This document shows, one piece after another, positions 23,156 to 31,256 of a stretch of 33,840 nucleotides of DNA. The notes under the pieces are model-generated. The model was not told where the DNA came from. It saw only the letters and a program-made list of their open reading frames with translations, and did no database searches. The DNA lies in assembly GCF_030409335.1 (NCBI RefSeq), contig NZ_JAUFPN010000069.1:6295-40134 (forward strand), written 5' to 3'. Numbering within the stretch: the stretch's first letter is position 1; the number at the start of each line of letters is the position of its first letter. The stretch comes from Paeniroseomonas aquatica (GTDB taxonomy: Bacteria > Pseudomonadota > Alphaproteobacteria > Acetobacterales > Acetobacteraceae). The position numbers and the translations under genes were made by a program.

Positions 23156-24559
23156 CTATGTCTCGCCGGGACGTCCGGCACCTTCGGCGCGGCATAGCGC
23201 GTCCACGGCGGCCTCATAGGCCTTCGCGTCGATCTTCATCAGCGAGTTCTCGCTCTGGTAGCGGACCGTGCCGAAGATTGGCCGCCTGGCCCAGGGGCGG
23301 TCATGCAGCCCATAGATCCAGGCGACATTGGTGAAGGAATTCGGGTCCCTCCCATCGAGGAAGTAGCGGTTGTTCAGGCGCAGCGTGCGCTCGAAGCCCT
23401 GCTGCGGCGTCTCGGACCACTCGAGGATCTTCTTGCCCCAGTACATCCGCAGATGATTGTGCATGTAGCCGGTCTCGCGCATTTCGGCCATTGCGACATT
23501 CCAGTAATGGTCGTGCGTCCGGCCCTCGGCGAGCTCGTCGTCGCTGTAGCGGTGGGGACGCGGGTCCCGGCCGTGCTCCTCCAGGGTCGCGCGGGCCCAG
23601 GCCGGTATGGCGCAGTCGTAGCGGTCGTAGCCTTCGGTGTAGTGGACGTGGTTCATCGCCAGCTCCCGGCGGACCACGACCTCCTCGATGAAGGCGCTCC
23701 TGTCCTCCTCGCTGCCTTCGGCGGACCGGACGGCCAGCACGATCTCGACCGGCGAGATATGCCCGTAGTGGAGATAGGGACTCATGTGGGAGGCTGCGCC
23801 GGCCTCCGGCTTGCCGCGCTCCGCGCCGTAGTTGCGGAATGGCCCGGCCAGATAGGTCCTCAGGCGGTTCCGCGCCTCGGTCTCGCCGCCGCGGAAGCGC
23901 CGCACGGGTGCCACCGAGCGGTCCAGCGTCATGCCCGCCAGCACCGCCGCGGGATCCGACATGTCCAGGCCATCGAGGGTCAGGCCATCGGCGCGGTGGG
24001 CCACCTCGGCCGGGTCCAGGCCCGCGAGGAACCCCGGCATCCTGCGGCTGATCTTCGGCCTCAGGGTGCGGGCGGCGTACTCGTGCTTGTCGGAGGCCAC
24101 CCCGACCGGTACCACCACGTCGCCCTCGACCTGCACGACGCGCACCGCGGCGGCCCTGGCGATCTCGGCATACCAGGTCTTCTGAATGGTGAGGTAGCCG
24201 CGGTCGATGACCAGTGTCGCGGCGCGGCGCGACAGGGCGACGGCCACCTCGGCCGGTGATCCCTTCCGCGCGACGAAGCCGATGCCCCGCTCCGCCAGGC
24301 CCCGCGCGACATCCGCCAGGCCATCCAGCAGGAAGGCATAATGCCGGGCATTGGCTTCGGGAAAGCCGTTCGAGCCATCCAGCAGGCCGAAGCAGGCAAC
24401 CACCGGAAGCTTCAGGCGGTTCGCCTCGCCGACCGCGAATTCGAGCGCCGCATTGAAGCGGGACCGATGCGCCTGCTGCAGGAGGCAGAGGACGTAATCG
24501 CCCTTCTCCGCGACGGCCGCCTCGTTCAATACGCGGATCCGATCCCCTTCCGGTCCCAT
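23156..24559 (-). CDS. phr: Class II deoxyribodipyrimidine (CPD) photolyase
   Basis: This ~467-residue flavoprotein repairs cyclobutane pyrimidine dimers with blue/near-UV light. Class II signatures are present from end to end: GDYVLCLLQQAHRSRFNAAL at the N-terminus, then FPEANARHYAFLLDGL, DVVVPVGVASDKHEYAARTL, MHNHLRMYWGKKILEW and NRYFLDGRDPNSFTNVAW with IYGLHDRPWARRPIFG. Class II enzymes are commoner in eukaryotes and viruses than the class I PhrB type, but occur in scattered bacteria. ATG 24559 is preferred because AAGGGG precedes it and because family proteins begin about there; ATG 24583 lies in frame in the loop of an inverted repeat. Confidence 0.93.
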   Translation of the reverse strand: MGPEGDRIRVLNEAAVAEKGDYVLCLLQQAHRSRFNAALEFAVGEANRLKLPVVACFGLLDGSNGFPEANARHYAFLLDGLADVARGLAERGIGFVARKGSPAEVAVALSRRAATLVIDRGYLTIQKTWYAEIARAAAVRVVQVEGDVVVPVGVASDKHEYAARTLRPKISRRMPGFLAGLDPAEVAHRADGLTLDGLDMSDPAAVLAGMTLDRSVAPVRRFRGGETEARNRLRTYLAGPFRNYGAERGKPEAGAASHMSPYLHYGHISPVEIVLAVRSAEGSEEDRSAFIEEVVVRRELAMNHVHYTEGYDRYDCAIPAWARATLEEHGRDPRPHRYSDDELAEGRTHDHYWNVAMAEMRETGYMHNHLRMYWGKKILEWSETPQQGFERTLRLNNRYFLDGRDPNSFTNVAWIYGLHDRPWARRPIFGTVRYQSENSLMKIDAKAYEAAVDALCRAEGAGRPGET

Positions 24560-24570
24560 CGCCCCTTGGC

Positions 24571-24593
24571 CCCCTGCTTCCATGAAGCAGGGG
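24571..24593 (-). promoter_or_regulatory. Perfect 10-bp inverted repeat at the photolyase start
   Basis: CCCCTGCTTC (24571-24580) and GAAGCAGGGG (24584-24593) pair perfectly around the 3-nt loop CAT. On the mRNA this is a hairpin with a possible start codon in its loop and a purine-rich AGGGG in the arm next to ATG 24559. It could mask ribosome binding or be a protein-binding dyad. No U-run follows on either strand. Confidence 0.6.
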
Positions 24594-24755
24594 AAATATG
24601 CCGGGGTGGGTGGTTGGCAAGCATGGCTGTTGCCCGCGGCGTGGCCTCACGGGTGGCCCGACGCCGCCCTGGCGCCACGGCAGCCTGGCCGCCGCGGCCT
24701 CACGCCGGCGGGCCGCAGGTGGTCACGCCACCCCCGTCAGGCCCGCCCCGTCGCC

Positions 24756-26381
24756 TCACGGCGGATCGAAGGTCGCGCCCCGCGGCAGGCCCAGCGCGAA
24801 GCGCGAGACCGCGGCCGTGAGGCCGGCCACCGCCTCCGGTCGCGTCGCATAGAAGCTGACGCTGGGGCCCACCGCCGAGATCACCCGGCCGCGGAGCCGC
24901 AGCGTCGCCACCCGCGTCCAGCTCGCCGGCGGGGTCGGTGCTGCATTGTCGTAGAGCATGGCCAGGTCGACGCCACGCTCCCGGGCCAGCGCCTCCAGGG
25001 TTTCGCCCGTGCCGCGGCCGAGCCGGGCCTGCTCGGACCCCAGGCCGGAAAGCTCCAGCATGTAGTGTGGGTTCTGCCAGTTCACCCAGCCCGGGTGGTT
25101 GACCGCATAGGGGCGCTGCCAATAGTCGACGACGAAGCGGTGCAGCTGCATCTGCTGGTCGTGGACATTGCCGGTCGCCGACACCGCGTCGACCGTGCGG
25201 AAGGCGTAGCCCATGAAGAGGAACAGGATGGCCGCGCAGGCCCCGAGGCAACGCCGCCAGGTGATGCCGCGCAGCCAGTCGTTGATCGCCGGCCTCCAGG
25301 CCACCAGCACGGTGCAGCCGCCGAGCGCCAGCACGTAGATCTCGTACCGCGAGAAGGAGCCCAGGCTGCCGCCGAGCAGCTGGGCGAGGGCGATAACCAG
25401 GAAGAAGCCGACCGCGGCCGGCTTGATCCAGCCGGAAGCGTCGGGGCGCGGCGGCAGCGGTCCCCGTGCCATGCCCCAGAGGGAGGCGACGATCAGCATG
25501 GAGATGAGCGTGCCGCCATAGGCGACGATATTGGTCCGGAAGGTGGAATAGACCGCCTTCACCAGGCCGAAGGCGCCATGATCGCCGAGCCCGATGCCCT
25601 GGCTGGCGACCTCGGAGCGCGACAGCACCGAGCTCGGCAGCCAGGGCAGGCCGAGCGAGTGCAGGAAGAGGCCGAAGCCGACGACGCCGGCCGCGCCGAG
25701 CACCCCGATGCCGAGCGCATGCTTCCACTTGCCGAAGGCCACCAGCACCAGCAGGTCGGCCGCCAGCGCCGCCGCCGCCTCGAAGCGCAGCAGGGGCATC
25801 ATGGCGATGGCCAGCAGCCACCACCAATCCGCCTGCCGCCGCCGGATGAAGCGCAGCATGCCCAGCAGCGAGGCGATGGTCAGCGTCACGTGCAGCGAAT
25901 GCTCGAGTCCGGCGAAGGCCAGGCCGACGATGTTGAAGGCGAGGGTGACGGTGACGGTGATGGCGGCGAGCTGCAGCGTGGTCAGCCGGCCCACCTCGAT
26001 GCCGACCTCCTCGGCGACGGCATGCATCAGCAGCGCCGCGCCACCGGTCGCCAGGAGGCAGACGAGCAGGGGCGCGAACTGGCCGATCGGCAGCAGCGAC
26101 AGGGCGGCCAGCAGGAAGGGGTAGAGGATCGAGGAGCTGGGCGAGGCGGGCTCCCCGGGGTTGAGCCCGTAGGTGCCGTGCAGGATCTGGTTGGCCAGCG
26201 CCATGTGGGTATAGGGCGCATCGAGGGTGTAGGCGAACTCCCCGCCGTTGCGCCAGAGGATGCTGAGGAACACGACCCCGGCGACCAGGGCCATGCTGGA
26301 CAGGATGGTGGCCCTGGGAAAGGCGGCGTTCCGCCGCGCGCGATGGGTGGCGCCGCCCGCCACCTCCGACAGCGTGTCCAT
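24756..26381 (-). CDS. Polytopic membrane protein, GT-C-type glycosyltransferase-like
   Basis: This 541-residue protein has one helix near the N-terminus (about 29-44) and around nine to ten further helices to residue ~400, then a soluble C-terminal region of ~130 residues. The loop after the first helix, TLDAPYTHMALANQILHGTY followed by GLNPGEPASPSSSILYPFLL, matches the acidic-residue loop of GT-C fold polyprenyl-phosphate-sugar transferases, where an Asp is catalytic. These enzymes add sugars from lipid carriers on the periplasmic side. Donor and acceptor are unknown. GGAGA precedes the ATG. It stands alone, 172 nt from the end of the photolyase reading frame, with the same strand orientation. 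Confidence 0.75.
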   Translation of the reverse strand: MDTLSEVAGGATHRARRNAAFPRATILSSMALVAGVVFLSILWRNGGEFAYTLDAPYTHMALANQILHGTYGLNPGEPASPSSSILYPFLLAALSLLPIGQFAPLLVCLLATGGAALLMHAVAEEVGIEVGRLTTLQLAAITVTVTLAFNIVGLAFAGLEHSLHVTLTIASLLGMLRFIRRRQADWWWLLAIAMMPLLRFEAAAALAADLLVLVAFGKWKHALGIGVLGAAGVVGFGLFLHSLGLPWLPSSVLSRSEVASQGIGLGDHGAFGLVKAVYSTFRTNIVAYGGTLISMLIVASLWGMARGPLPPRPDASGWIKPAAVGFFLVIALAQLLGGSLGSFSRYEIYVLALGGCTVLVAWRPAINDWLRGITWRRCLGACAAILFLFMGYAFRTVDAVSATGNVHDQQMQLHRFVVDYWQRPYAVNHPGWVNWQNPHYMLELSGLGSEQARLGRGTGETLEALARERGVDLAMLYDNAAPTPPASWTRVATLRLRGRVISAVGPSVSFYATRPEAVAGLTAAVSRFALGLPRGATFDPP

Positions 26382-26689
26382 CGGTGTCTCCGGTGAGTGC
26401 TTAGCATCACCGGCCGCGTGCCATGCATCGCGCCGGTCATTGGGCAGTCAGGCTGGAGAAACAACGAAGCCGAGTAAAAACACGATACCGTAAACAAACG
26501 GTCCCGGATGCTCATGCGAAGTATTCTCAGCTCAAGTAATGGCGGGGCCTGGCAGGCATTTTTCAATGTCGACACGGGGTGCCGGATGGCGCCGCGCTAC
26601 CGCCAGTGGCGGTTCACCCGTAAAGCCTGTCCACGCAGGCGAGCAGACCCGGGCGCGGACCTGACCGAAGCGGGCACTGGAACCATGGC
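26382..26689. other. Intergenic region with an inverted repeat
   Basis: There is no gene. CCGGTGA (26390-26396) and TCACCGG (26407-26413) form a 7-bp inverted repeat just upstream of the membrane protein start, suitable as an operator. Around 26455-26510 the sequence becomes AT-richer (AAAAACACG, GTAAACAAACGG), where a promoter for the minus-strand gene may lie. The remainder up to the RND remnant shows nothing recognisable. Confidence 0.45.
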
Positions 26690-27420
26690 ATGATCGATCG
26701 TCGCAGCGTCCTGCTGGCGACCGCGGCGACCGCGGCGACCGTGCCCGCAGCGCCCGCGACGCCCGAGGCGCCTCTCCCGGCCGATCTCACCCCCACGCCG
26801 GAGGCCATCCGCAACTTCGGCCTCCGGGCCGTGGCGGCCGCGCTGCGGAGCGTCGCCGAGGCGACGCTGCAGGCGTTGGCGCGGGTCCCCGGCGCGGCCG
26901 ATGCCAGGCAGGTCCGCCTGCCGCCCGGCTGCAGCATCGAATGGGGCGGGCAGTTCGAGACACTGCGGGAGGCGACGGCGCGGCCGACCCTGGTGGTGCC
27001 CGCTGCCCAGGCGCTGATCTTCGCCATTCTCTACGTCATGTTCGGCAGTGTCCGGCTGGCCGGGCTGATCTTCATCAACCTGCCCTTCGCCGCGACCGGC
27101 GGCATCATCGCGCTGTTCGGCATCGCGGTGCTGAACGGCGTGGTGCTGGTCAGCACCATCGTCGAGCAGCGGCGGCAGGGGAGGAACGCCCTGGCGGCGG
27201 CGCGCGACGCGGCGATGCTGCGGCTGCGGCCGGTGCTGACGACCGCGACCGCGGCCAGCCTCGGCTTCCTGCGATGGCGGTCTCGACCAGCGCCGGCGCC
27301 GAGGTGCAGCGGCCGCTGGCGACGGTGGTGACCGGCGGGCCGGCGACCGCGGCCATGCCGACCCTGCTGGTGCTGCCGAGCCTCCACGCCTGGGTCGCCG
27401 GCCGCGGCGGGCCGGCCGCG
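26690..27420 (+). pseudogene. Decayed heavy-metal-type RND efflux pump (CusA/CzcA-like) fragment
   Basis: From about 26906 the frame reads RLPPGCSIEWGGQFETLREA, then FGSVRLAGLIFINLPFAATG, then IALFGIAVLNGVVLVSTIVE and LRPVLTTATAASLGF, the C-terminal membrane half of HME-RND pumps. Compared with intact members, some 17 residues are missing between 'ATGGI' and 'IALFG'. After SLGF the homology shifts frame and continues as AVSTSAGAEVQRPLATVV and LLVLPSLHAWV. The N-terminus, including a twin-Arg start MIDRRSVLL, is not RND-like, apart from a possible ALARVPGAADA piece. Several deletions plus a frameshift make this non-functional. Confidence 0.82.
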
Positions 27421-27450
27421 GCCGGGCGTGGCCGCGGCCGACCCGGGCGC

Positions 27451-28425
27451 TCAGGCCAGGGTCGCGCCCTGGGCCTTCCAGAAGGCCTCGGCCGCCGGAT
27501 GCCAGGGCACGCCCGCGGCGGCGGTCTTCTGCCGGTCGAGGGTGAAGCCGCGGCCCTCGGCATGCACCTGGGCGAGCTCGGCCCGCCCGGCCCAGGTGCT
27601 CTCGAGGATTTTGGTCACCATGGCGTCCGGCATGGTGTCCAGCACGGCCAGGATATTGGCGACCGACATCTGCTTGTTGTCGGTGGTCTGGCCGGGATAG
27701 GTCCCCGCCGGGATCACCTCGGGGAAATAGACCGGGCCGTACTTCTCGGTGATCTTCGGCACGAATTCGGCATGGTCGACCAGCCGGGCGGTGATCCCCG
27801 GCGAGGCCGCGAGATCCGTCACCGCGCTGGTCGGCACGCCGGAGACGAAGAAGTAGGCGTCGAGCTTGCCGTCCTTCATGGCATTGGTGCTCTCGGCCGG
27901 GGAGAGCCGCTCCCGCGCCCGGAAGTCCTTGTCGCGGTCGAGCCCCGCCGCCTCGATCAGCCGGAAGGCCATCACCTCGGTCGCCGAGCCGGGCGCGCCG
28001 GTCGAGACGCGCTTGCCCTTCATGTCGCCCAGGCTGGTGATGCCGGTGGCGGCCGTGGTCACCACCTGCATGCGGTTGGAATAGAGCACCGCGATCGCCC
28101 GCACCTTCACCGGCCGCCCGCGGAAGCGGTCCTCGCCGCGCACCGCGTCGACGCTGGCATCCACCTGGCTGAAGATCAGCCCGACCCGGCCGGCGCCCAG
28201 CAGCTGGTTGTTCGCCACCGACCCGCCGGTGACCTCGACCGTCGCGCTCAGCCCCGGGATGGTGCGGGAGAGGATATTGGCGAGCCCGCCGCCGAGCGGA
28301 TAATAGACGCCGCCCGTGGTGCCCGTGGCGATCGCCAGCTGGGTGCCCTGCGCCCGGGCCAGGCCCGGCAGCGCCAGGGCTGCGGCACCGGCCGTGAGCG
28401 CGCCGCGGCGCGTGAAACCATTCAT
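27451..28425 (-). CDS. TAXI-family TRAP transporter solute-binding protein
   Basis: This 324-residue periplasmic binding protein has a Tat-like signal (FTRRGALTAGAAALALPGL to ARAQG) and the TAXI signature: LAIATGTTGGVYYPLGGGLA, then TGGSVANNQLLGAGRVGLIF, MKGKRVSTGAPGSATEVMA and KLDAYFFVSGVP. TAXI proteins deliver dicarboxylates, glutamate or similar solutes to a fused DctQM permease. No permease gene is nearby: the left neighbour is the RND remnant and the right one diverges. It is thus an orphan here. A strong GGGAGGA precedes the ATG. Confidence 0.92.
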   Translation of the reverse strand: MNGFTRRGALTAGAAALALPGLARAQGTQLAIATGTTGGVYYPLGGGLANILSRTIPGLSATVEVTGGSVANNQLLGAGRVGLIFSQVDASVDAVRGEDRFRGRPVKVRAIAVLYSNRMQVVTTAATGITSLGDMKGKRVSTGAPGSATEVMAFRLIEAAGLDRDKDFRARERLSPAESTNAMKDGKLDAYFFVSGVPTSAVTDLAASPGITARLVDHAEFVPKITEKYGPVYFPEVIPAGTYPGQTTDNKQMSVANILAVLDTMPDAMVTKILESTWAGRAELAQVHAEGRGFTLDRQKTAAAGVPWHPAAEAFWKAQGATLA

Positions 28426-28568
28426 CGATGTATCCTCCCGGTTCGTCATTCGGCACGACAGACATAGCCATGACGGTGGCGCGGCGAAAGCCCGGCCCTT
28501 GCGCCGGATCAAGGCGAGGCGGCCGGCCCCGGCGCATCCTCCGCGCATCGCAGAAGGAGGATCCCGCC

Positions 28569-29267
28569 GTGAGCAGCCTCAACGCCCGTGACCTGATGAC
28601 GCCCGATGTCGTCACCGTCCCGCCCGAGACCCCGGTCCTCGCCGTGGCCCGGCTGCTGGCGGAGCGGGGCATCTCCGCCGTGCCGGTGCTGGACGGCGCG
28701 GGCAAGCTCTGCGGCATCGTGACCGAGGCCGACCTCATCCGCCGCCTCGCCGGGCAGGAGGACCGCCCCGCCAGCTGGCTGCGGGGGCTCTTCGCCGACC
28801 CGGCCGAGCAGGCCGAGCGCTATGCCCGCACCCATGGGGTGACCGCCGCGGACGTGATGACGGAGACCGTGGTGACGGTGACGGAGGCCACCCCGGTCAC
28901 CCGGATCGCCCATCTGATGGAGGAAAAGGGGATCCGCCGCGTCCTGGTGGTGCAGGAGGGGCGGCTGCGCGGGCTGGTGAGCCGGGCCGACCTGCTGCGC
29001 GCCCTGGTGGCCCCGCCCCAGGCCGCCGATGGCCTGTCGGACGAGCGCATCCGCCTCGCCGTCATGGCGGCGATGCGCAAGCAGCCCTGGGCCGATACCT
29101 TCTACACCATGGTCGAGGTCGCCGGCGGGGTGGTCACCTTCCACGGCTTCATGCGGACCGAGGCGGTGAAGCGCGGGCTGCGGGTCCTGGCGGAGAACGT
29201 GCCGGGGGTGACCGGCGTGGTGGACGAGACCCGCCCGATGCCGAGCTACCTCTACATCGCGGCCTGA
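28569..29267 (+). CDS. CBS-domain pair with C-terminal BON domain
   Basis: This 232-residue soluble protein has two CBS motifs at about 7-60 (ARDLMTPDVVTVPPETPVLA...) and 85-150 (AADVMTETVVTVTEATPVTR...), which together form a Bateman module that usually binds adenine nucleotides. A BON domain follows at about 160-228 (FYTMVEVAGGVVTFHGFMRT...), normally a phospholipid- or protein-interaction module. The combination is widespread in Proteobacteria, with a presumed stress-signalling role but no defined reaction. The start is GTG 28569 after an excellent AAGGAGGA (28554-28561). It diverges from the TAXI gene across a 143-nt gap. Confidence 0.92.
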   Translation: MSSLNARDLMTPDVVTVPPETPVLAVARLLAERGISAVPVLDGAGKLCGIVTEADLIRRLAGQEDRPASWLRGLFADPAEQAERYARTHGVTAADVMTETVVTVTEATPVTRIAHLMEEKGIRRVLVVQEGRLRGLVSRADLLRALVAPPQAADGLSDERIRLAVMAAMRKQPWADTFYTMVEVAGGVVTFHGFMRTEAVKRGLRVLAENVPGVTGVVDETRPMPSYLYIAA

Positions 29268-29290
29268 CACGCCGCGGCCTGCGGCAGGCG

Positions 29291-29320
29291 CGTCCGGGCT
29301 GCTCCTGCGCCGCCCGGACG
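29291..29320 (+). terminator. Hairpin after the CBS-BON gene
   Basis: CGTCCGGGC (29291-29299) pairs perfectly with GCCCGGACG (29312-29320) over a 12-nt loop, 23 nt after the stop at 29267. There is no T-run, so this is a candidate rather than a classical terminator. Confidence 0.45.
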
Positions 29321-29818
29321 GAGCTGCTGCCAGCCGCCGGCCGGTGACGGCGCGGGCGGCCCGCGGGGTACCCCCATCCCGGGCCGGCGCCTGAGCCCGA
29401 CGTCACCATCCCCAGCACCCCGCAGGGCCATCCGAGCCGGCGGCATCTCCGCCACGGCCTCGCCGGGCCCTGTCCTGCCCCTTTCTCCGGGTTCACCGGT
29501 TGCCTGGCGCCGCCGGCCCATGCCGGGCGCAGGCCTGGCGGCGGGACATAACACCGCGGTTGGATTGCCGGTCCAAAAGAACCATTTATTACGTAATTAA
29601 TTATCTTGACATGTTTTGCCGCCAATGATCAGCATTTTGTGGCAGTCGAGTGCTATCGCTGCCGGCGCAAAACAAATGAAGCGACGCAAAGTACATGAAT
29701 GTACAGCAGGCCGGCAATACGACGGCTCAAGAATGCAACGCATGCGCCGATTGCGCGTCGCCGATGCTGTCTATTTATAAATAGCCTGGTCTGTTTCATC
29801 AGTAACGGGAGGGCAAAG
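29321..29818 (+). promoter_or_regulatory. Long leader upstream of the protease gene, AT-rich and palindromic
   Basis: There is no gene. Up to about 29560 it is ordinary GC-rich spacer. From about 29570 base composition changes to AT-rich, and palindromes accumulate: ATTACGTAAT (29588-29597), GTTTTGC/GCAAAAC (29613-29619 and 29667-29673), GTACATGAATGTAC (29691-29704, 6-bp arms) and the perfect CTATTTATAAATAG (29771-29784). TTGACA occurs at 29606, but no good -10 lies 16-18 bp on. The last palindrome contains a TATAAAT-like box 35-48 nt before the ATG. Confidence 0.5.
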
Positions 29819-31183
29819 ATGTCCAGTTCGATGGCGAACGAAGCCGTCGTCAATGGCGGCAGCGAAACCGTGCCGGAATACGGGGCCGAGAACGAGGCCA
29901 CCGAGGCAAATGGCGAGGCGGCCAGCTCGCTCCGGGCCTCGCATGCCGTCGTCTCCTATTCGATTCCGAGCGAGACGACGCAGCAGGCCGGGGGCGACGA
30001 AGGCGGCGACGGCGGCGAGGCCGTGACCGACGAGGGCTTCGGCTTCAACCTCGGCCCCTTCAGCGTCTCGTTTGAAGCCGCCGAGGAGAGCGGCGCCGAG
30101 GCGCAATTCGAATCCGTCGAGGGCTGGGACGAGAGTGCACAGGAGGCCGCGGAGGAGGCGGATGCCGAGGCGGTCGTCGATGCTTGGTACGGCGAGGCCT
30201 CGGAAAGCCAGCAGCAGGAATTCTTCCAATTCCTGGCGCCGCTCATGCCGATCCTGCTGAAGACGGTCGTCCCCGCGGTGGCCAGTGCCGCGGCGAAGAA
30301 CCTGCCGGGCGCCGTCAGCGGCATCCTGCAGCGCCTCGGCCGCCGGCGGGTCAGCGGCCCGCGGCGCGAGGCCGGCGGCCTCGAGGCCGGGCTGGACGAG
30401 GCGGCGCTCGAGGCGGCCTCGCAGCAGCTGGAGATGATCATCGACCGGGACGACCGGACGCAGGTGCTCAATACCACCGCGGTCCCCTGGAAGCGGATCT
30501 GCCACCTCGAGATCATCGCCGCCAATGGCCGGAAATTCCTCGGCTCGGGCGCCCTGGTCGCGCCGCGCACGGTCATCACCGCGGGCCATTGCGTCTTCAT
30601 GCGCCAGCAGGGGGGCTGGGTCCGCTCCATCACGGTCTCGCCGGGCCGCAACGGCGCCAGCAAGCCGCTCGGCTCCTGCAAGGCGGTGGGGCTGCGCTCG
30701 GTGCGTGGCTGGGTCAACGACGGGCAGCGCGACTTCGACTATGCCGCGATCATCCTGCCCACGAGCTGCCGCATCCCCCATGTCAGCGCCTTCGGCTTCG
30801 CCAGCCTGCAGGACCAGGAACTGCTCAGCCGCAAGCTGAACACCGCCGGCTATCCCGGCGACAAGCCGGCCGGCACGCTGTGGTACGCCGGCCGCAAGGC
30901 CACCTCGCTGACCCCCCGCACCATCGTCTACAACACCGCCACCATGGGCGGGCAGTCCGGCAGCCCGGTCTGGCTGCGGCGGGCGGACGGCGCCCGGCTG
31001 ATGGTGGGCATCCACACCAACGGCTCCATGTCCGGCAATTCGGCGACGCGGATCACCGCGCCGGTGCTCGCCAACCTCAAGCGCTGGCGCCAGGAGGGCA
31101 TGACGAGTCTCCAGGGCAGCGCCACCGCCGGCACCGCCGGCCAGCGCACGCCCGGCTTCCGGACCACGCTGGCGAGCGGCTAG
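29819..31183 (+). CDS. V8-like (trypsin-fold) serine protease with long acidic N-terminal region
   Basis: Of 454 residues, about 215-425 form a glutamyl-endopeptidase-type trypsin domain: SGALVAPRTVITAGHCVF (His257), RDFDYAAIILP (Asp307) and TMGGQSGSPVW (Ser380), a complete triad. Residues 1-130 are strongly acidic and low in complexity, with FGFNLGPFSVSFE at 75-87. Residues ~135-173 form a hydrophobic, helix-prone stretch (FFQFLAPLMPILLKTVVPAV...), followed by a basic QRLGRRRVSGPRRE, a possible activation-cleavage site. No N-terminal signal peptide is visible, which is odd for V8 proteases. GGGAGG precedes ATG 29819. A small beta-sandwich protein gene follows 73 nt on. Confidence 0.85.
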   Translation: MSSSMANEAVVNGGSETVPEYGAENEATEANGEAASSLRASHAVVSYSIPSETTQQAGGDEGGDGGEAVTDEGFGFNLGPFSVSFEAAEESGAEAQFESVEGWDESAQEAAEEADAEAVVDAWYGEASESQQQEFFQFLAPLMPILLKTVVPAVASAAAKNLPGAVSGILQRLGRRRVSGPRREAGGLEAGLDEAALEAASQQLEMIIDRDDRTQVLNTTAVPWKRICHLEIIAANGRKFLGSGALVAPRTVITAGHCVFMRQQGGWVRSITVSPGRNGASKPLGSCKAVGLRSVRGWVNDGQRDFDYAAIILPTSCRIPHVSAFGFASLQDQELLSRKLNTAGYPGDKPAGTLWYAGRKATSLTPRTIVYNTATMGGQSGSPVWLRRADGARLMVGIHTNGSMSGNSATRITAPVLANLKRWRQEGMTSLQGSATAGTAGQRTPGFRTTLASG

Positions 31184-31256
31184 GCCGGCGCGCCGGCATC
31201 GGCGCGAAGCCCGGCGAGACGCCGGCGGCGGGGCCATCCCGCCGCCGGAGCGACGC

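Noticed and set aside
26941-28467. Long plus-strand frame over the RND remnant and antisense to the TAXI gene
   Set aside because: Only its first part is meaningful (the shifted RND tail); the rest is a shadow of the TAXI gene.
29149-29625. Minus-strand open frame in the CBS-protease gap
   Set aside because: It is proline/arginine-rich with no motif and no plausible ribosome site; treated as spacer.
29606-29634. TTGACA as a -35 box for the protease gene
   Set aside because: The 17-bp-spaced hexamer is TCAGCA, a poor -10, so no promoter is claimed there.
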